Below are positions 9,331 to 17,936 of a stretch of 64,000 bases of DNA, piece by piece. The stretch's first letter is position 1; the number at the start of each line of letters is the position of its first letter. The stretch spans positions 22,239 through 86,238 of the forward strand of contig NZ_KL370788.1 in assembly GCF_000701505.1 (NCBI RefSeq), read 5' to 3'. The stretch comes from Dyadobacter crusticola DSM 16708. GTDB taxonomy: Bacteria; Bacteroidota; Bacteroidia; Cytophagales; Spirosomataceae. A program made the position numbers and the translations under genes. The notes under the pieces were generated by a model. That model ran no database searches, was not told where the DNA came from, and was given only the letters and a program-made list of their open reading frames with translations.

Positions 9331-9497
9331 ATTAGCTTTTAGCTGTTGGCTAATAACGGTTAGCTGTTTTAGATTTTTTACTCGAACCTTGGATTGATAT
9401 CCAGAGTCATAGATTTTTGCTTCAATGGGCTTTTTACTTCCTCCTTTCGTCCTTCCTCCATCCTCCAAAGGCTAAGGGCTAAAAGCTAAAAGCCAAC
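9331..9497. repeat. Inverted pair of TTAGCTTTTAGCTGTTGGC-type repeats
   Basis: At 9331-9360 the sequence reads ATTAGCTTTTAGCTGTTGGC and continues with a second GGTTAGCTGTT. At 9470-9497 it reads GGCTAAGGGCTAAAAGCTAA then AAGCCAACC, the reverse orientation. The two flank the gap between the aldehyde dehydrogenase and epimerase genes; the second copy runs a few bases into the dehydrogenase stop region. The unit is related by transitions to the GGCTTTCGGCTGTCGGC repeat near 8.2 kb. Confidence 0.65.
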
Positions 9498-10967
9498 CGC
9501 CTCCCTCGTCACCTCATTATTCACTGTCCGCCAAATGCCCAGGGGATTGGCATTCTGTAATTCTTCCGGCAGCAATTCGTCCGGCCAGTTTTGGTAGCTC
9601 AATGGTTTTGTAAAACGCTTGATAGCGTCCGGCCCTACGGAAGTGAATTGACTGTTGCTGGAAGAAGGGAACGGGCCGCCGTGGTGCATGGATTTGCATA
9701 CTTCCACACCCGTTGGAAAATTATTAAATATGATCCTTCCGCATTTATTCCGGATCACACGGATCAGTTCCGGGTTTTGTGCGAGATCTTCATTCGTTGC
9801 CAGTAAGGTTGCAGTCAGCTGACCGTGCAGCTTTTCGGCTACTGCCAGTACTTCGCCTGCGTCTTTGCATTGGACGATCAATGCGAACGGACCAAAAACT
9901 TCGGTTTGTAAATCTTCATTGATCAAGAAGTCAACACCGGAAACGGTAGCGACAGTCGCGGCGCCGTAACCTTCTTCGGCTTCGGCGGTAGCAGCTGAAA
10001 GTATCTGCACGCCATTCAGCCCGATCACTTTTTCGCGATTGGTAGTATACCCCTTGGCAATGCTGGCATTGAGCATCGGAGCGGGTAAAGCTTTTAATAT
10101 TTCTTCATTCAAACTCTCCACAAACTGATCCAAATCCGCGCCTTGCTCCGCGATAACCAGTCCGGGATTGGTACAAAACTGACCAACACCGAGCGTTAGT
10201 GAACCTGCATATTGTTTTGCAAGCTCTGCAGCGGCTGTTTGCAATTTCCCTGAAAACAGAAAAACAGGATTGATACTTCCCATTTCGGCAAAAACGGGAA
10301 TCGGCTCCGCACGTTTGCTCGCCGCTTCCACCAATGCCAGACCTCCGCGGTTAGAACCTGTAAAACCAACTGCTTTAATCACCGGGTGGGTAACCAGCGC
10401 CTGCGCCTCCTCATTGGTTTCGCAGAAAATATGTGAAAAGGTACCCACGGGAAATCCGCTTTTTTCAACGGCGCGCGAGATAGCGTCTGCCATCATCTGC
10501 GATGTTCTCGGGTGACCGGGATGTGCTTTTACAACAACCGGGCAACCGGCAGCGATTGCGCTGGCAGTATCCCCGCCAGCAGTTGAGAATGCAAACGGGA
10601 AATTGCTCGCTCCGAAAACAGCTACCGGGCCGAGCGCCACATTGGTTTTCCTAATATCAGGTTTGGGCGGGGTTCTGTCGGGATTGGCAGTATCAATGCT
10701 CGCGTCGAGGCTGTACCCTTTTTCGAGCGCTTCGGCGTAGCTTCTCCATTGGAAAATGGTCCTGGCTTTCTCGCCTGTCAGCCTTGCATCGGGTAAATTC
10801 GACTCTTCGCGGGCAGTTTGAATCAGCTCAGGGCCAAGTGCCTCAATTTCGTCAGCGATCGTACGCATTAATGCTACGCGCTTTGAGATTGGATAATTGT
10901 TGATTGTGACAAATGCAGCCTGGGTATTTGCCAGTATCTTTTCCAGGTTGTTTGTGGATGTAGTCAT
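9486..10967 (-). CDS. 2-oxoglutarate semialdehyde dehydrogenase (2,5-dioxovalerate dehydrogenase)
   Basis: Starting at the ATG at 10967 (MTTSTNNLEKILANTQ) the protein has 493 residues; an upstream TTG at 11006 would add 13 residues with no family support. It is a clear aldehyde dehydrogenase: the NAD(P)-binding and active-site segments FGASNFPFAFS, FAEMGSINP (general-base Glu) and GVGQFCTNPG (nucleophilic Cys) are visible, as is the C-terminal EVFGPFALIV. The motif style GQFCTNPG with FAEMGSINPVF matches the branch that oxidises 2-oxoglutarate semialdehyde to 2-oxoglutarate. Located between the hydroxyproline epimerase and the deaminase, it would complete the route from hydroxyproline to the TCA cycle. 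Cofactor preference is not readable. Confidence 0.93.
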   Translation of the reverse strand: MTTSTNNLEKILANTQAAFVTINNYPISKRVALMRTIADEIEALGPELIQTAREESNLPDARLTGEKARTIFQWRSYAEALEKGYSLDASIDTANPDRTPPKPDIRKTNVALGPVAVFGASNFPFAFSTAGGDTASAIAAGCPVVVKAHPGHPRTSQMMADAISRAVEKSGFPVGTFSHIFCETNEEAQALVTHPVIKAVGFTGSNRGGLALVEAASKRAEPIPVFAEMGSINPVFLFSGKLQTAAAELAKQYAGSLTLGVGQFCTNPGLVIAEQGADLDQFVESLNEEILKALPAPMLNASIAKGYTTNREKVIGLNGVQILSAATAEAEEGYGAATVATVSGVDFLINEDLQTEVFGPFALIVQCKDAGEVLAVAEKLHGQLTATLLATNEDLAQNPELIRVIRNKCGRIIFNNFPTGVEVCKSMHHGGPFPSSSNSQFTSVGPDAIKRFTKPLSYQNWPDELLPEELQNANPLGIWRTVNNEVTREAVGF

Positions 10968-10983
10968 ACTATAAGGATCAGGT

Positions 10984-10998
10984 GACTCCACCGGAGTC
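10984..10998. promoter_or_regulatory. Short inverted repeat upstream of the semialdehyde dehydrogenase
   Basis: GACTCC-ACC-GGAGTC is a perfect 6-bp inverted repeat around a 3-base centre, 17 bp before the dehydrogenase ATG. It could be a small hairpin in the leader or a protein-binding site. With the terminator between this gene and the deaminase gene, it hints that the dehydrogenase has its own expression control. Confidence 0.35.
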
Positions 10999-11090
10999 GC
11001 AATCAAATTAAATCATTTTTGCAGTAAGACCTGGTACAATTCCCGTAAAGTACGGAACCGACCTTCACCGGCAATGCGATGCCGAAACTA

Positions 11091-11113
11091 AGAAAAGGCC
11101 CCGTAGGAGCCTT
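11091..11113 (-). terminator. Terminator after the deaminase gene
   Basis: On the minus strand the sequence reads AAGGCTCC-TAC-GGGGCCTT followed by TTCTT: a short GC-rich hairpin with a U-rich tail 16 bp beyond the deaminase stop codon. One pair is a G-U wobble. It may separate, or only attenuate, transcription between the deaminase and the downstream dehydrogenase gene. Confidence 0.6.
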
Positions 11114-11128
11114 CATCATAATATTTTA

Positions 11129-12067
11129 TTAAGCCAGCGCAGTATCAGCTGTCAGGTTCAGATAGTCGGGCAGTGCTGGCTGTGTTTCTATTGCCTTATC
11201 AATGATTGCCAATACACTTTCTCTTTCTGCACCTTTCAGCACCATGCGGGGAGCACGTACGTACTCTGAACCGATACCTGCTCTCTCGGCAGCCAGTTTA
11301 ATATTCTGAACGAGTTTTGGGTGAATATCAAGTTCGAGAAGCGGCAGATACCAGCGGTATACCGCCAATGCTTCTTTGTAATAACCTGCTTTTACCAGAT
11401 TAAAAATCGCGACAGTTTCTTTCGGGAATGCGTCTACCAAACCACCTACAACACCGTCAGCGCCCAACATCACTTCTTCCATAATCAGCGTATCTACGCC
11501 GCAGAAAATACGGAAACGATCGCCGAAACGGTTGAACAGGCGGGTTACATTGCTTACGTCGCGGGTAGATTCTTTAATCGCAACCACATTCGGCTCTTTT
11601 GCAAGCTCCTCAAACATTTCAAGCGTCACCTCGATCTTGTAATCAACCGGATTGTTGTAGATCATCAAAGGCAATCGCGTGCTCTGCGCAATGGTTTTGA
11701 AGTAGGTTACTGTTTCCTCATCATCGGCTTTGTAGCGCATTGGGGGCAGCACCATCAAACCATCCGCACCGATTGTCTCAGCTTCCCTGGCAATGCTTAC
11801 TGCCTCGGCTGTCGCTTGTTCAGCGATACACAGCACGATCGGCATGTTTTCAGGAACCACATTCTTGGCATATTTTACCAGCTCCATTTTCTCAGCTCTG
11901 GTTAGCGTACTGGCTTCTCCCAGCGATCCCGCCACGATAGCACCGTTGATACCAGCCTCTATCTGAGCTTCAAGATTTTTACCAAAAAGATCAAAATCAA
12001 TTGTGTCATCTGCTTTGAATGGAGTTAACAACGCAGGAAAAATGCCATACCAGGATTCTTTGTTCAT
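11129..12067 (-). CDS. DHDPS/NAL-family deaminase, likely 1-pyrroline-4-hydroxy-2-carboxylate deaminase
   Basis: 312 residues of the dihydrodipicolinate synthase/N-acetylneuraminate lyase TIM-barrel family. The Schiff-base lysine is Lys165 in VVAIKEST and the conserved Tyr is Tyr137 in MIYNNPVDY; the N-terminal GSLGEASTLT replaces the GTTGE motif of true DHDPS. Beside an epimerase, a D-amino acid dehydrogenase and an oxoglutarate semialdehyde dehydrogenase, the expected role is deamination of 1-pyrroline-4-hydroxy-2-carboxylate to 2-oxoglutarate semialdehyde. It is the first gene of the block. On the minus strand TACCTTTG, a match to the TAnnTTTG -7 box, lies at 12109-12116, about 42 bp before the start, though no matching -33 TTG is visible. 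A role in lysine biosynthesis is unlikely in this context. Confidence 0.88.
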   Translation of the reverse strand: MNKESWYGIFPALLTPFKADDTIDFDLFGKNLEAQIEAGINGAIVAGSLGEASTLTRAEKMELVKYAKNVVPENMPIVLCIAEQATAEAVSIAREAETIGADGLMVLPPMRYKADDEETVTYFKTIAQSTRLPLMIYNNPVDYKIEVTLEMFEELAKEPNVVAIKESTRDVSNVTRLFNRFGDRFRIFCGVDTLIMEEVMLGADGVVGGLVDAFPKETVAIFNLVKAGYYKEALAVYRWYLPLLELDIHPKLVQNIKLAAERAGIGSEYVRAPRMVLKGAERESVLAIIDKAIETQPALPDYLNLTADTALA

Positions 12068-12349
12068 ATCAATAAGTGATGTTGAAAATTCGAGTGATGA
12101 ATTTATTTCAAAGGTAAACGAATGTAACCACGCCTCTTTCTCATGTTTTAATCAATTATTTACCGATTTTAACCTGGATATTAAGTCAGCCTTCAATATT
12201 GATGACTGAACTTTTTCAGATGTCTACATGAGCCTCTTAGTATCCTCTAATCCGGATTTTACCTACGTGATTACCAGTTTTCGTGGAACACCCGTCTATT
12301 TAAATACCGCTGTGATTAGATCATCGATGAATTTGGATCATCAGCAAGA

Positions 12350-12691
12350 TTAAGTATGTTGTTGTACAATTAATTCTTTGGCAATAATATAGCCCCCCAT
12401 ACCAACGGAAGCTTGCAATTCAAATAGGAAGAATTGCTCTCGTAGGACCATCTCTCTATGATAGTCAGGAACATCATAATCTTCAAATAATTCCTTCGAA
12501 CCAGTTGCTGCATCATATCTAACTACATCGAAAATTACATTTTGAGTTTCAAAGGGAGAAAGAGCCCATGTTGCCACGTTTCGAAAGATGAGGCTAGCTT
12601 TTGTTTGAAGCCCATTTCCTTGCATTATTAGTTCTCGTCTGTCTGCTGAAAACTCGACCGAGACAAGTGATAGATCGTGATATATGCTCAT
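12350..12691 (-). CDS. Hypothetical protein, 113 residues
   Basis: I do not recognise this protein. It has 113 residues, no signal peptide or membrane segment, and alternates hydrophobic and polar residues in a beta-rich manner (HDLSLVSVEFSADRRELIM, KASLIFRNVATWAL). The C-terminal third (REQFFLFELQASVGMGGYII) is the most hydrophobic part. The gene is isolated between the hydroxyproline block and the Gfo/Idh oxidoreductase, and its DNA looks richer in A+T than its neighbours. Size and composition recall small immunity-type proteins, but no effector gene is nearby, so this is only a resemblance. It may be a recent arrival. Confidence 0.6.
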   Translation of the reverse strand: MSIYHDLSLVSVEFSADRRELIMQGNGLQTKASLIFRNVATWALSPFETQNVIFDVVRYDAATGSKELFEDYDVPDYHREMVLREQFFLFELQASVGMGGYIIAKELIVQQHT

Positions 12692-13001
12692 TTTAGATTA
12701 TGCAAACCCATCAACTACAGGAAAATGGGGTTAATTGATCAAAGAAATTGCGTTCACTTAAGGCCCATACTCGAATCTTGAAAATAGGGTTTATTTACAA
12801 CTGCTCAAATCAGCGCTTTTAAGTTACCATGAACGATGTAAACCAACACCTACTACGGATTTTTCTGCATTCGGGATCGAGGTCCGGCAAAAACAGATTT
12901 TATCCCTATTTTTGACACTCAAAGCAGGTAAATCCTGTTATCCCTGTAATTTACTGTTTCTATATTCCTTCTAACCCGAAGACTTAACATTATCATTTAC
13001 T
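12692..13001. other. Non-coding gap with a possible promoter for the Gfo/Idh gene
   Basis: No convincing gene is seen in these 310 bp between divergent genes. TATTTTTG at 12907-12914 matches the Bacteroidota -7 box TAnnTTTG in the plus direction, about 87 bp before the oxidoreductase ATG, but a -33 TTG at the right distance is missing. Confidence 0.35.
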
Positions 13002-14093
13002 ATGTCATCTTTTGAAAACAAAGGCGCAATCCGTGTACTGGTTGTAGGTTGCGGTAACATGGGCGCTTCGCATGCATTTGCCTATCAGCTGTTGGATGGT
13101 TTCGAAATCTGCGGGATCGTTTCTACCGGCAAAAGCAAAGAGGTTTTAAATGAAAAGCTTGGCGGCGGTTACAGCCTTTACAGCGATTACGAAACTGCAT
13201 TGCAGGAAACAAAGCCTGATGCAGTTTGTATTTCCACTTACCCGGACACGCACGAGGATTTCGCGATCAAAGCATTGAAAGCGGGTGCACACGTGTTTAT
13301 CGAAAAGCCTCTGGCTGATAGTGTTGAAGGAGCCAAGCGTGTCGTATCTGCTGCTATTGAAGCTGGCAAGAAGGTGGTGGTAGGCTACATTCTGCGGGTA
13401 CATCCGTCGTGGGCACGGTTTGTAACAGAAGCACAGAATCTCGGCAAGCCGCTGGTAATGCGTATGAACCTCAATCAGCAAAGCCACGGATATATGTGGG
13501 GTGTGCACCGGAACCTTATGAAAAGCCTGAGCCCTATCGTAGACTGCGGCGTACACTATATTGATGTCATGTGCCAAATGACCCGCTCCACGCCACTTCG
13601 CGTGAATGCGATCGGTGCGAGGCTGACAGAAGATATACCTGCCGGCAATTACAACTACGGTCAGTTGCAGATCTGGTTTGAAGATGGATCCGTGGGTTGG
13701 TACGAAGCTGGCTGGGGCCCGATGATCAGCGAAACGGCGTTTTTTGTCAAGGACGTGATCGGACCAAAAGGCTCTGCTTCCATTGTTGCCAAAGATGCAG
13801 GCGGTGCGGGTAAATCTTCCTCCGTGGAAGCACATACCAAAACCGAGTCGATCCGTATTCACCATGCAGACCTGAACGACAAAGACGAATTTACACAGGA
13901 AGATACCTGGATTAACCTGGAAGACGAACCCGATCACCAGGAGCTCTGCAACCGCGAGCAGCTGTATTTCCTGAAAGCGATTACAGAGGATCTAGACATG
14001 TCAGAGCATTTGGAAGATGCAGTAAGAAGCTTGCAGATCGCATTTGCGTGTGATGAGTCGGTAAGAACAGGACGGACTGTGGATCTTGTTTGA
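13002..14093 (+). CDS. Gfo/Idh/MocA family oxidoreductase
   Basis: 363 residues. The N-terminal Rossmann fold has the NAD(P) motif VVGCGNMGASHA at residues 14-25, and HVFIEKPLADS near residue 100 holds the EKP motif typical of this family. The C-terminal half (SPIVDCGVHYIDVM with the conserved D-H pair, then a beta-sheet domain) is normal for it. Members oxidise or reduce sugars, inositols or related polyols, and the substrate cannot be deduced here. It is followed within 60 bp by a strong terminator, so it is probably monocistronic even though a SusC/SusD pair follows. No signal peptide (Tat or Sec) is present, so it is cytoplasmic. Confidence 0.92.
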   Translation: MSSFENKGAIRVLVVGCGNMGASHAFAYQLLDGFEICGIVSTGKSKEVLNEKLGGGYSLYSDYETALQETKPDAVCISTYPDTHEDFAIKALKAGAHVFIEKPLADSVEGAKRVVSAAIEAGKKVVVGYILRVHPSWARFVTEAQNLGKPLVMRMNLNQQSHGYMWGVHRNLMKSLSPIVDCGVHYIDVMCQMTRSTPLRVNAIGARLTEDIPAGNYNYGQLQIWFEDGSVGWYEAGWGPMISETAFFVKDVIGPKGSASIVAKDAGGAGKSSSVEAHTKTESIRIHHADLNDKDEFTQEDTWINLEDEPDHQELCNREQLYFLKAITEDLDMSEHLEDAVRSLQIAFACDESVRTGRTVDLV

Positions 14094-14146
14094 TTACCAC
14101 AAGAGGCAAGCTGAGCTAATTTTCAGCTAACCCAGAAAGTAAATGG

Positions 14147-14182
14147 AAAAGCCACTTCGCAACATATTGCGAAGTGGCTTTT
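14147..14182 (+). terminator. Strong intrinsic terminator after the Gfo/Idh gene
   Basis: A perfect 16-bp stem, AAAAGCCACTTCGCAA pairing with TTGCGAAGTGGCTTTT, encloses the tetraloop CATA and ends in a U-run. It lies 53 bp after the stop codon. Confidence 0.93.
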
Positions 14183-14649
14183 CTGGTGAAACAGGGAAGT
14201 AACAAGCTGAATGCCAAAAACTTACTCGCGATATTAGGTTAAAATTATGCAAACGTTTGCACAATTATTTGTGTTTTCCCTATCGTAATAATGAAACTAT
14301 GTTATAATATTGTAACTCCTTTTTAATAGTTTATAATAATTACAAGCTGACACCATCAATTTTGAGAACACTTAGGGGCTGTTAGTAATCTGCTAAACCT
14401 CGCACCCATGGTCAGAAAAGGCGTATCATCACCCGTACCCCGTGATTAATTGAAAGAACTTGACGGAATAATTTGAAAATCCTGAATACAACCAAGCGGA
14501 TTATTCTGGCCAAATTTGAATAGGAATAAAATCACATTTAATATAACTCTCATCGTCCTGTACTCAATTTAACCAACCATCCTTCTATGACTAAAAAATG
14601 ACCCAAGCTACAAAACCTAATTTATGAGAAACGTTTAACTAACCTTTAA
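14183..14649. other. Long non-coding leader region before susC
   Basis: No gene is seen in these 467 bp. The region contains the palindrome at 14248-14261, an A+T-rich stretch (14280-14345) likely to hold the promoter, and more than 250 bp of apparent leader before the SusC start. No clear TTG/TAnnTTTG promoter pair was found. Long leaders are common before SusC genes. Confidence 0.4.
14248..14261. promoter_or_regulatory. Perfect 14-bp palindrome TGCAAACGTTTGCA, LacI-type operator candidate
   Basis: TGCAAACGTTTGCA is perfectly self-complementary with a central CG, the hallmark of operators bound by LacI/GalR regulators. It sits in the susC upstream region, 66 bp after the terminator of the preceding gene, so it most likely controls the SusC/SusD operon. 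No LacI-family gene is in the window, so the regulator would be encoded elsewhere. Confidence 0.55.
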
Positions 14650-17600
14650 ATGAAAAATACCGATACCAAACAATGGTTGCTCCGCATGCGGGGCATCCGG
14701 AATTCATTAGTACTCCTGCCGGCACTTTCGTGTTCCGTAGCTGCTTTTGCAGGAGTAGCAGCTGACGCAGGGGCGTCAACCGTGATCCGAATTGATAAAA
14801 CGATCAAAGGAAAAGTAACAGATAAAGAAAATGGCGAGGGGCTGCCCGGCGTGAACGTAGTACTGAAAGGTACCAGCACCGGAACTACAACTGACGGTAC
14901 AGGAAATTATACACTGTCGGTACCCGATAACGGCGGAACACTTGTATTCAGTTTTGTAGGTTATGTTGGCCAGGAAGCTGAAATAGGCAATCGCACTACA
15001 ATTGACCTTGCGATGGAATCTGATGCCAAGGCGCTTAGCGAAGTTGTTGTAATTGGTTATGGTACTGCTAAAAAATCAGATTTGACAGGTTCTGTGGGAT
15101 CTGTAAAAGAAGAGCAGCTGAAAGAAAGACCAGCTCCTTCATTGAACCAGGCATTGCAGGGTAAAATCTCAGGTGTGCAGGTGAACGTAAACTCCGGACG
15201 CCCGGGTGGTCGTTCCAACGTGCGTATCCGTGGTTTCAGCTCGATCAACTCTTCCAACAACCCATTGTATGTGGTGGATGGAGTAATGCTGCCGCAGGGT
15301 AACCAAAACCAGCAAAGCCAGGCGATCGATTATATCAACCCGAATGATATCGTATCTGTTGAGGTTTTGAAAGATGCATCTTCCACAGCCATTTATGGTG
15401 CAAGAGGTGCTAATGGTGTGATCATGATCACGACCAGAAGAGGTAAAGCCGGCGAAGGCGTTATCACATACGGTCTTGACCTGAGCGTACCTACTGCCGG
15501 CCCTAAAAGAGCGAAAGTTCTGAATGCCCAGCAGTATTTGGACGTTGAAGATCTTGCTTACAGGAACATGGAAAAGTTTGACAAGGCTGGTTGGGACGCT
15601 GGCAAGTATTTAACGCATAATCCGCAGGTTCGCCGTGCAAAGCTGGCAGCAGACCATCCTGACGTTTTTACAGTAACCACGAACCCTGACGGTACAAAAA
15701 AATATGCTCCTAACTACGACACCAACTGGTTCGACGAGTCTACCCAGCACCGTGTTTCTCAAAACCATCAATTGGGTTTCAGCGGAGGTAACAACAAAAC
15801 CACCTACTCGCTGTCACTTAACTACCGCGACGATCAGGGTCTGATCAAAACATCTTACCTGAAACGTTATGCAACCCGTTTCAGCATTGATGACCAGGTG
15901 AAAAAATGGCTTCGCATTGGAGGTACATTGAGCTACAACAATCAAGCTGAGAACCTGGTCGACATCAACGATGCTGTACCTCGTCAGATGGTGGAAGATT
16001 TCCCTTTCCTTCCGGTAAGATATCCTGACGGAACATTTGCAAACAACCGTGATTACCCGGGTGCAGAAGGTGCTTTCAGCTCAGTACACCGTTTGAACGG
16101 TCGCAGATACAATCTGAATACCCAGACTACATTGGGTAGCCTTTACGGAAACGTTACCCTGGCCCCTGGCCTTGAATTCCGCTCCGTTCTTGGTATTAAC
16201 ATCATCAACCAGGAAGTGAACCAGTCACAGACCCGTACTTTGACTCCTAACGAACTGGGTACTGCTAGAAAAGAAACCAGAAAAGAGACTTTCTGGTCGT
16301 GGGAAAACTTGTTGACCTACAACAAAACCTTCGGAATTCACTCTATTAACCTACTTGGAGGTATTTCATGGCAGGAAACCAATATCGCAACAACCGGCAT
16401 AGGCTCGCAGAACTTCTCAACTGATTACTTCGGCTTCAATAACATTGGCGCTGGTGCAGTTTTGCCATCTTCTAACCCTTATGTTTCTGGGGCTTCACGT
16501 TTTGCATTCAACTCTTACTTCGGTCGTGCAAACTATACCTTACTTGAAAAATACCTTTTCACAGTAACGGGCCGTGCAGATGGTTCTTCTAAATTCGGAG
16601 ATGACAACAAATTTGCGTTCTTCCCTTCTGCTGCATTTGCATGGAAAGTATCTGATGAAGAATTCCTGAAAGGCAATACGTTGATTTCAAGCTTGAAACT
16701 CCGCACCAGCTACGGTTTGACAGGTAACTCGGAGATTCCTCCTTACTCGTCACTTCCTTTGCTGAGATCTAACTATGCAGCGATTTATGGTGACACACGT
16801 ATCGGTGGAACTGGTATCAACAGGTTGGCGAACAGCGATTTGAGATGGGAAAAAACAGCACAGACTGACGGAGGTTTGGAAATCAGCTTCCTGAAAGGAA
16901 GAATCTCATTAGAAGCTGACTACTACTACCGCAAAACAACCGACATGCTTCTCGATGCACCTGTTCCACGTACAAGCGGTTACGCTGTGATCAGAAAGAA
17001 CATCGGTTCTATGGAAAACAAAGGTTTCGAGTTTGCTTTGAACACGGTAAACTTCGAGAGAGCTAATTTCTCGTGGAATACGAACTTCAATATCTCGTTC
17101 AATAGAAACAAAGTGTTGTCGCTGGCTACACCGGCTGATATCTTCGGAGTGGGTGGTCCGTCAATCACTAACCAAACAAGCATCCTGCGTGTTGGAGAGC
17201 CAGTTGGTGCATTCTGGGGACTTACCCGTCTTGGTACATGGAGCGAAGCTGAGGCAGACGAAGCTGCGAAATTCACCAGCTACCGTGGTAACCTTCAAAT
17301 GCTGCCAGGTGACGTGAAATACAAAGATCTGAACGGAGACTACAAAATCACTGATGCTGACCGTTCAATTATCGGAAACGGTAGTCCAAAAGGCTGGGGA
17401 ACACTTTCGAACTCTGTGCGTTTCGGAAACTTTGATATGACACTTGACCTGCAATTCTCTTACGGAAACGACTTGATGGACATGAACCTCCACGCGAGTG
17501 AAGATCGTCAGGCTCTTGCCAACAGCTACGCAACTGTACTGGATGCATGGACACCTGAAAATCAAAACACGATGGTAGCTCAGATCCGTGATACAAAAGC

Positions 17601-17898
17601 GGGTTATGTAACTAACGTGGATACGCGCTGGATCTTCGACGGTTCATTTATCCGTGGCCGTAACTTGTTGTTCGGTTATAACTTCCCGTCGGAAATTGCA
17701 AGCAAAATGAAAATGAGCAGACTAAGACTTTACGTATCAGCTCAGAACTTCTTCCTGCTTAGCAAATACCCACACGGCGACCCAGAACAAACACCGATCC
17801 GTGGTGGAGATGCAGACAACGTATTCTCGCAAGGGATGATCTGGCACAGCTATCCAAGACCAACCACTTATATGGGAGGTATACAGGTATCGTTTTAA
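14650..17898 (+). CDS. SusC/RagA family TonB-linked outer-membrane transporter
   Basis: 1082 residues. After the N-terminal export signal comes a carboxypeptidase-regulatory-like domain (residues about 52-122, KGKVTDKENGEGLPGVNVVL) and then the SusC signature and TonB box EVVVIGYG at 131-138. The plug domain follows (VRIRGFSSINSSNNPLYVVDG, SVEVLKDASSTAIYGARGANGVI) and the remainder is the 22-strand barrel ending in a C-terminal Phe. It transports oligosaccharides or other nutrients across the outer membrane with the SusD lipoprotein encoded 38 bp downstream. The substrate is unknown; no glycoside hydrolase is adjacent. The ATG at 14650 gives a plausible signal sequence. Confidence 0.97.
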   Translation: MKNTDTKQWLLRMRGIRNSLVLLPALSCSVAAFAGVAADAGASTVIRIDKTIKGKVTDKENGEGLPGVNVVLKGTSTGTTTDGTGNYTLSVPDNGGTLVFSFVGYVGQEAEIGNRTTIDLAMESDAKALSEVVVIGYGTAKKSDLTGSVGSVKEEQLKERPAPSLNQALQGKISGVQVNVNSGRPGGRSNVRIRGFSSINSSNNPLYVVDGVMLPQGNQNQQSQAIDYINPNDIVSVEVLKDASSTAIYGARGANGVIMITTRRGKAGEGVITYGLDLSVPTAGPKRAKVLNAQQYLDVEDLAYRNMEKFDKAGWDAGKYLTHNPQVRRAKLAADHPDVFTVTTNPDGTKKYAPNYDTNWFDESTQHRVSQNHQLGFSGGNNKTTYSLSLNYRDDQGLIKTSYLKRYATRFSIDDQVKKWLRIGGTLSYNNQAENLVDINDAVPRQMVEDFPFLPVRYPDGTFANNRDYPGAEGAFSSVHRLNGRRYNLNTQTTLGSLYGNVTLAPGLEFRSVLGINIINQEVNQSQTRTLTPNELGTARKETRKETFWSWENLLTYNKTFGIHSINLLGGISWQETNIATTGIGSQNFSTDYFGFNNIGAGAVLPSSNPYVSGASRFAFNSYFGRANYTLLEKYLFTVTGRADGSSKFGDDNKFAFFPSAAFAWKVSDEEFLKGNTLISSLKLRTSYGLTGNSEIPPYSSLPLLRSNYAAIYGDTRIGGTGINRLANSDLRWEKTAQTDGGLEISFLKGRISLEADYYYRKTTDMLLDAPVPRTSGYAVIRKNIGSMENKGFEFALNTVNFERANFSWNTNFNISFNRNKVLSLATPADIFGVGGPSITNQTSILRVGEPVGAFWGLTRLGTWSEAEADEAAKFTSYRGNLQMLPGDVKYKDLNGDYKITDADRSIIGNGSPKGWGTLSNSVRFGNFDMTLDLQFSYGNDLMDMNLHASEDRQALANSYATVLDAWTPENQNTMVAQIRDTKAGYVTNVDTRWIFDGSFIRGRNLLFGYNFPSEIASKMKMSRLRLYVSAQNFFLLSKYPHGDPEQTPIRGGDADNVFSQGMIWHSYPRPTTYMGGIQVSF

Positions 17899-17936
17899 CC
17901 ACCAGATTATTGGGATTATCAAAAATGACATTCAGT

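Noticed and set aside
13146..13937. Long open frame on the minus strand inside the Gfo/Idh gene
   Set aside because: It lies antisense to a well-supported family protein and has no recognisable motif or start context.
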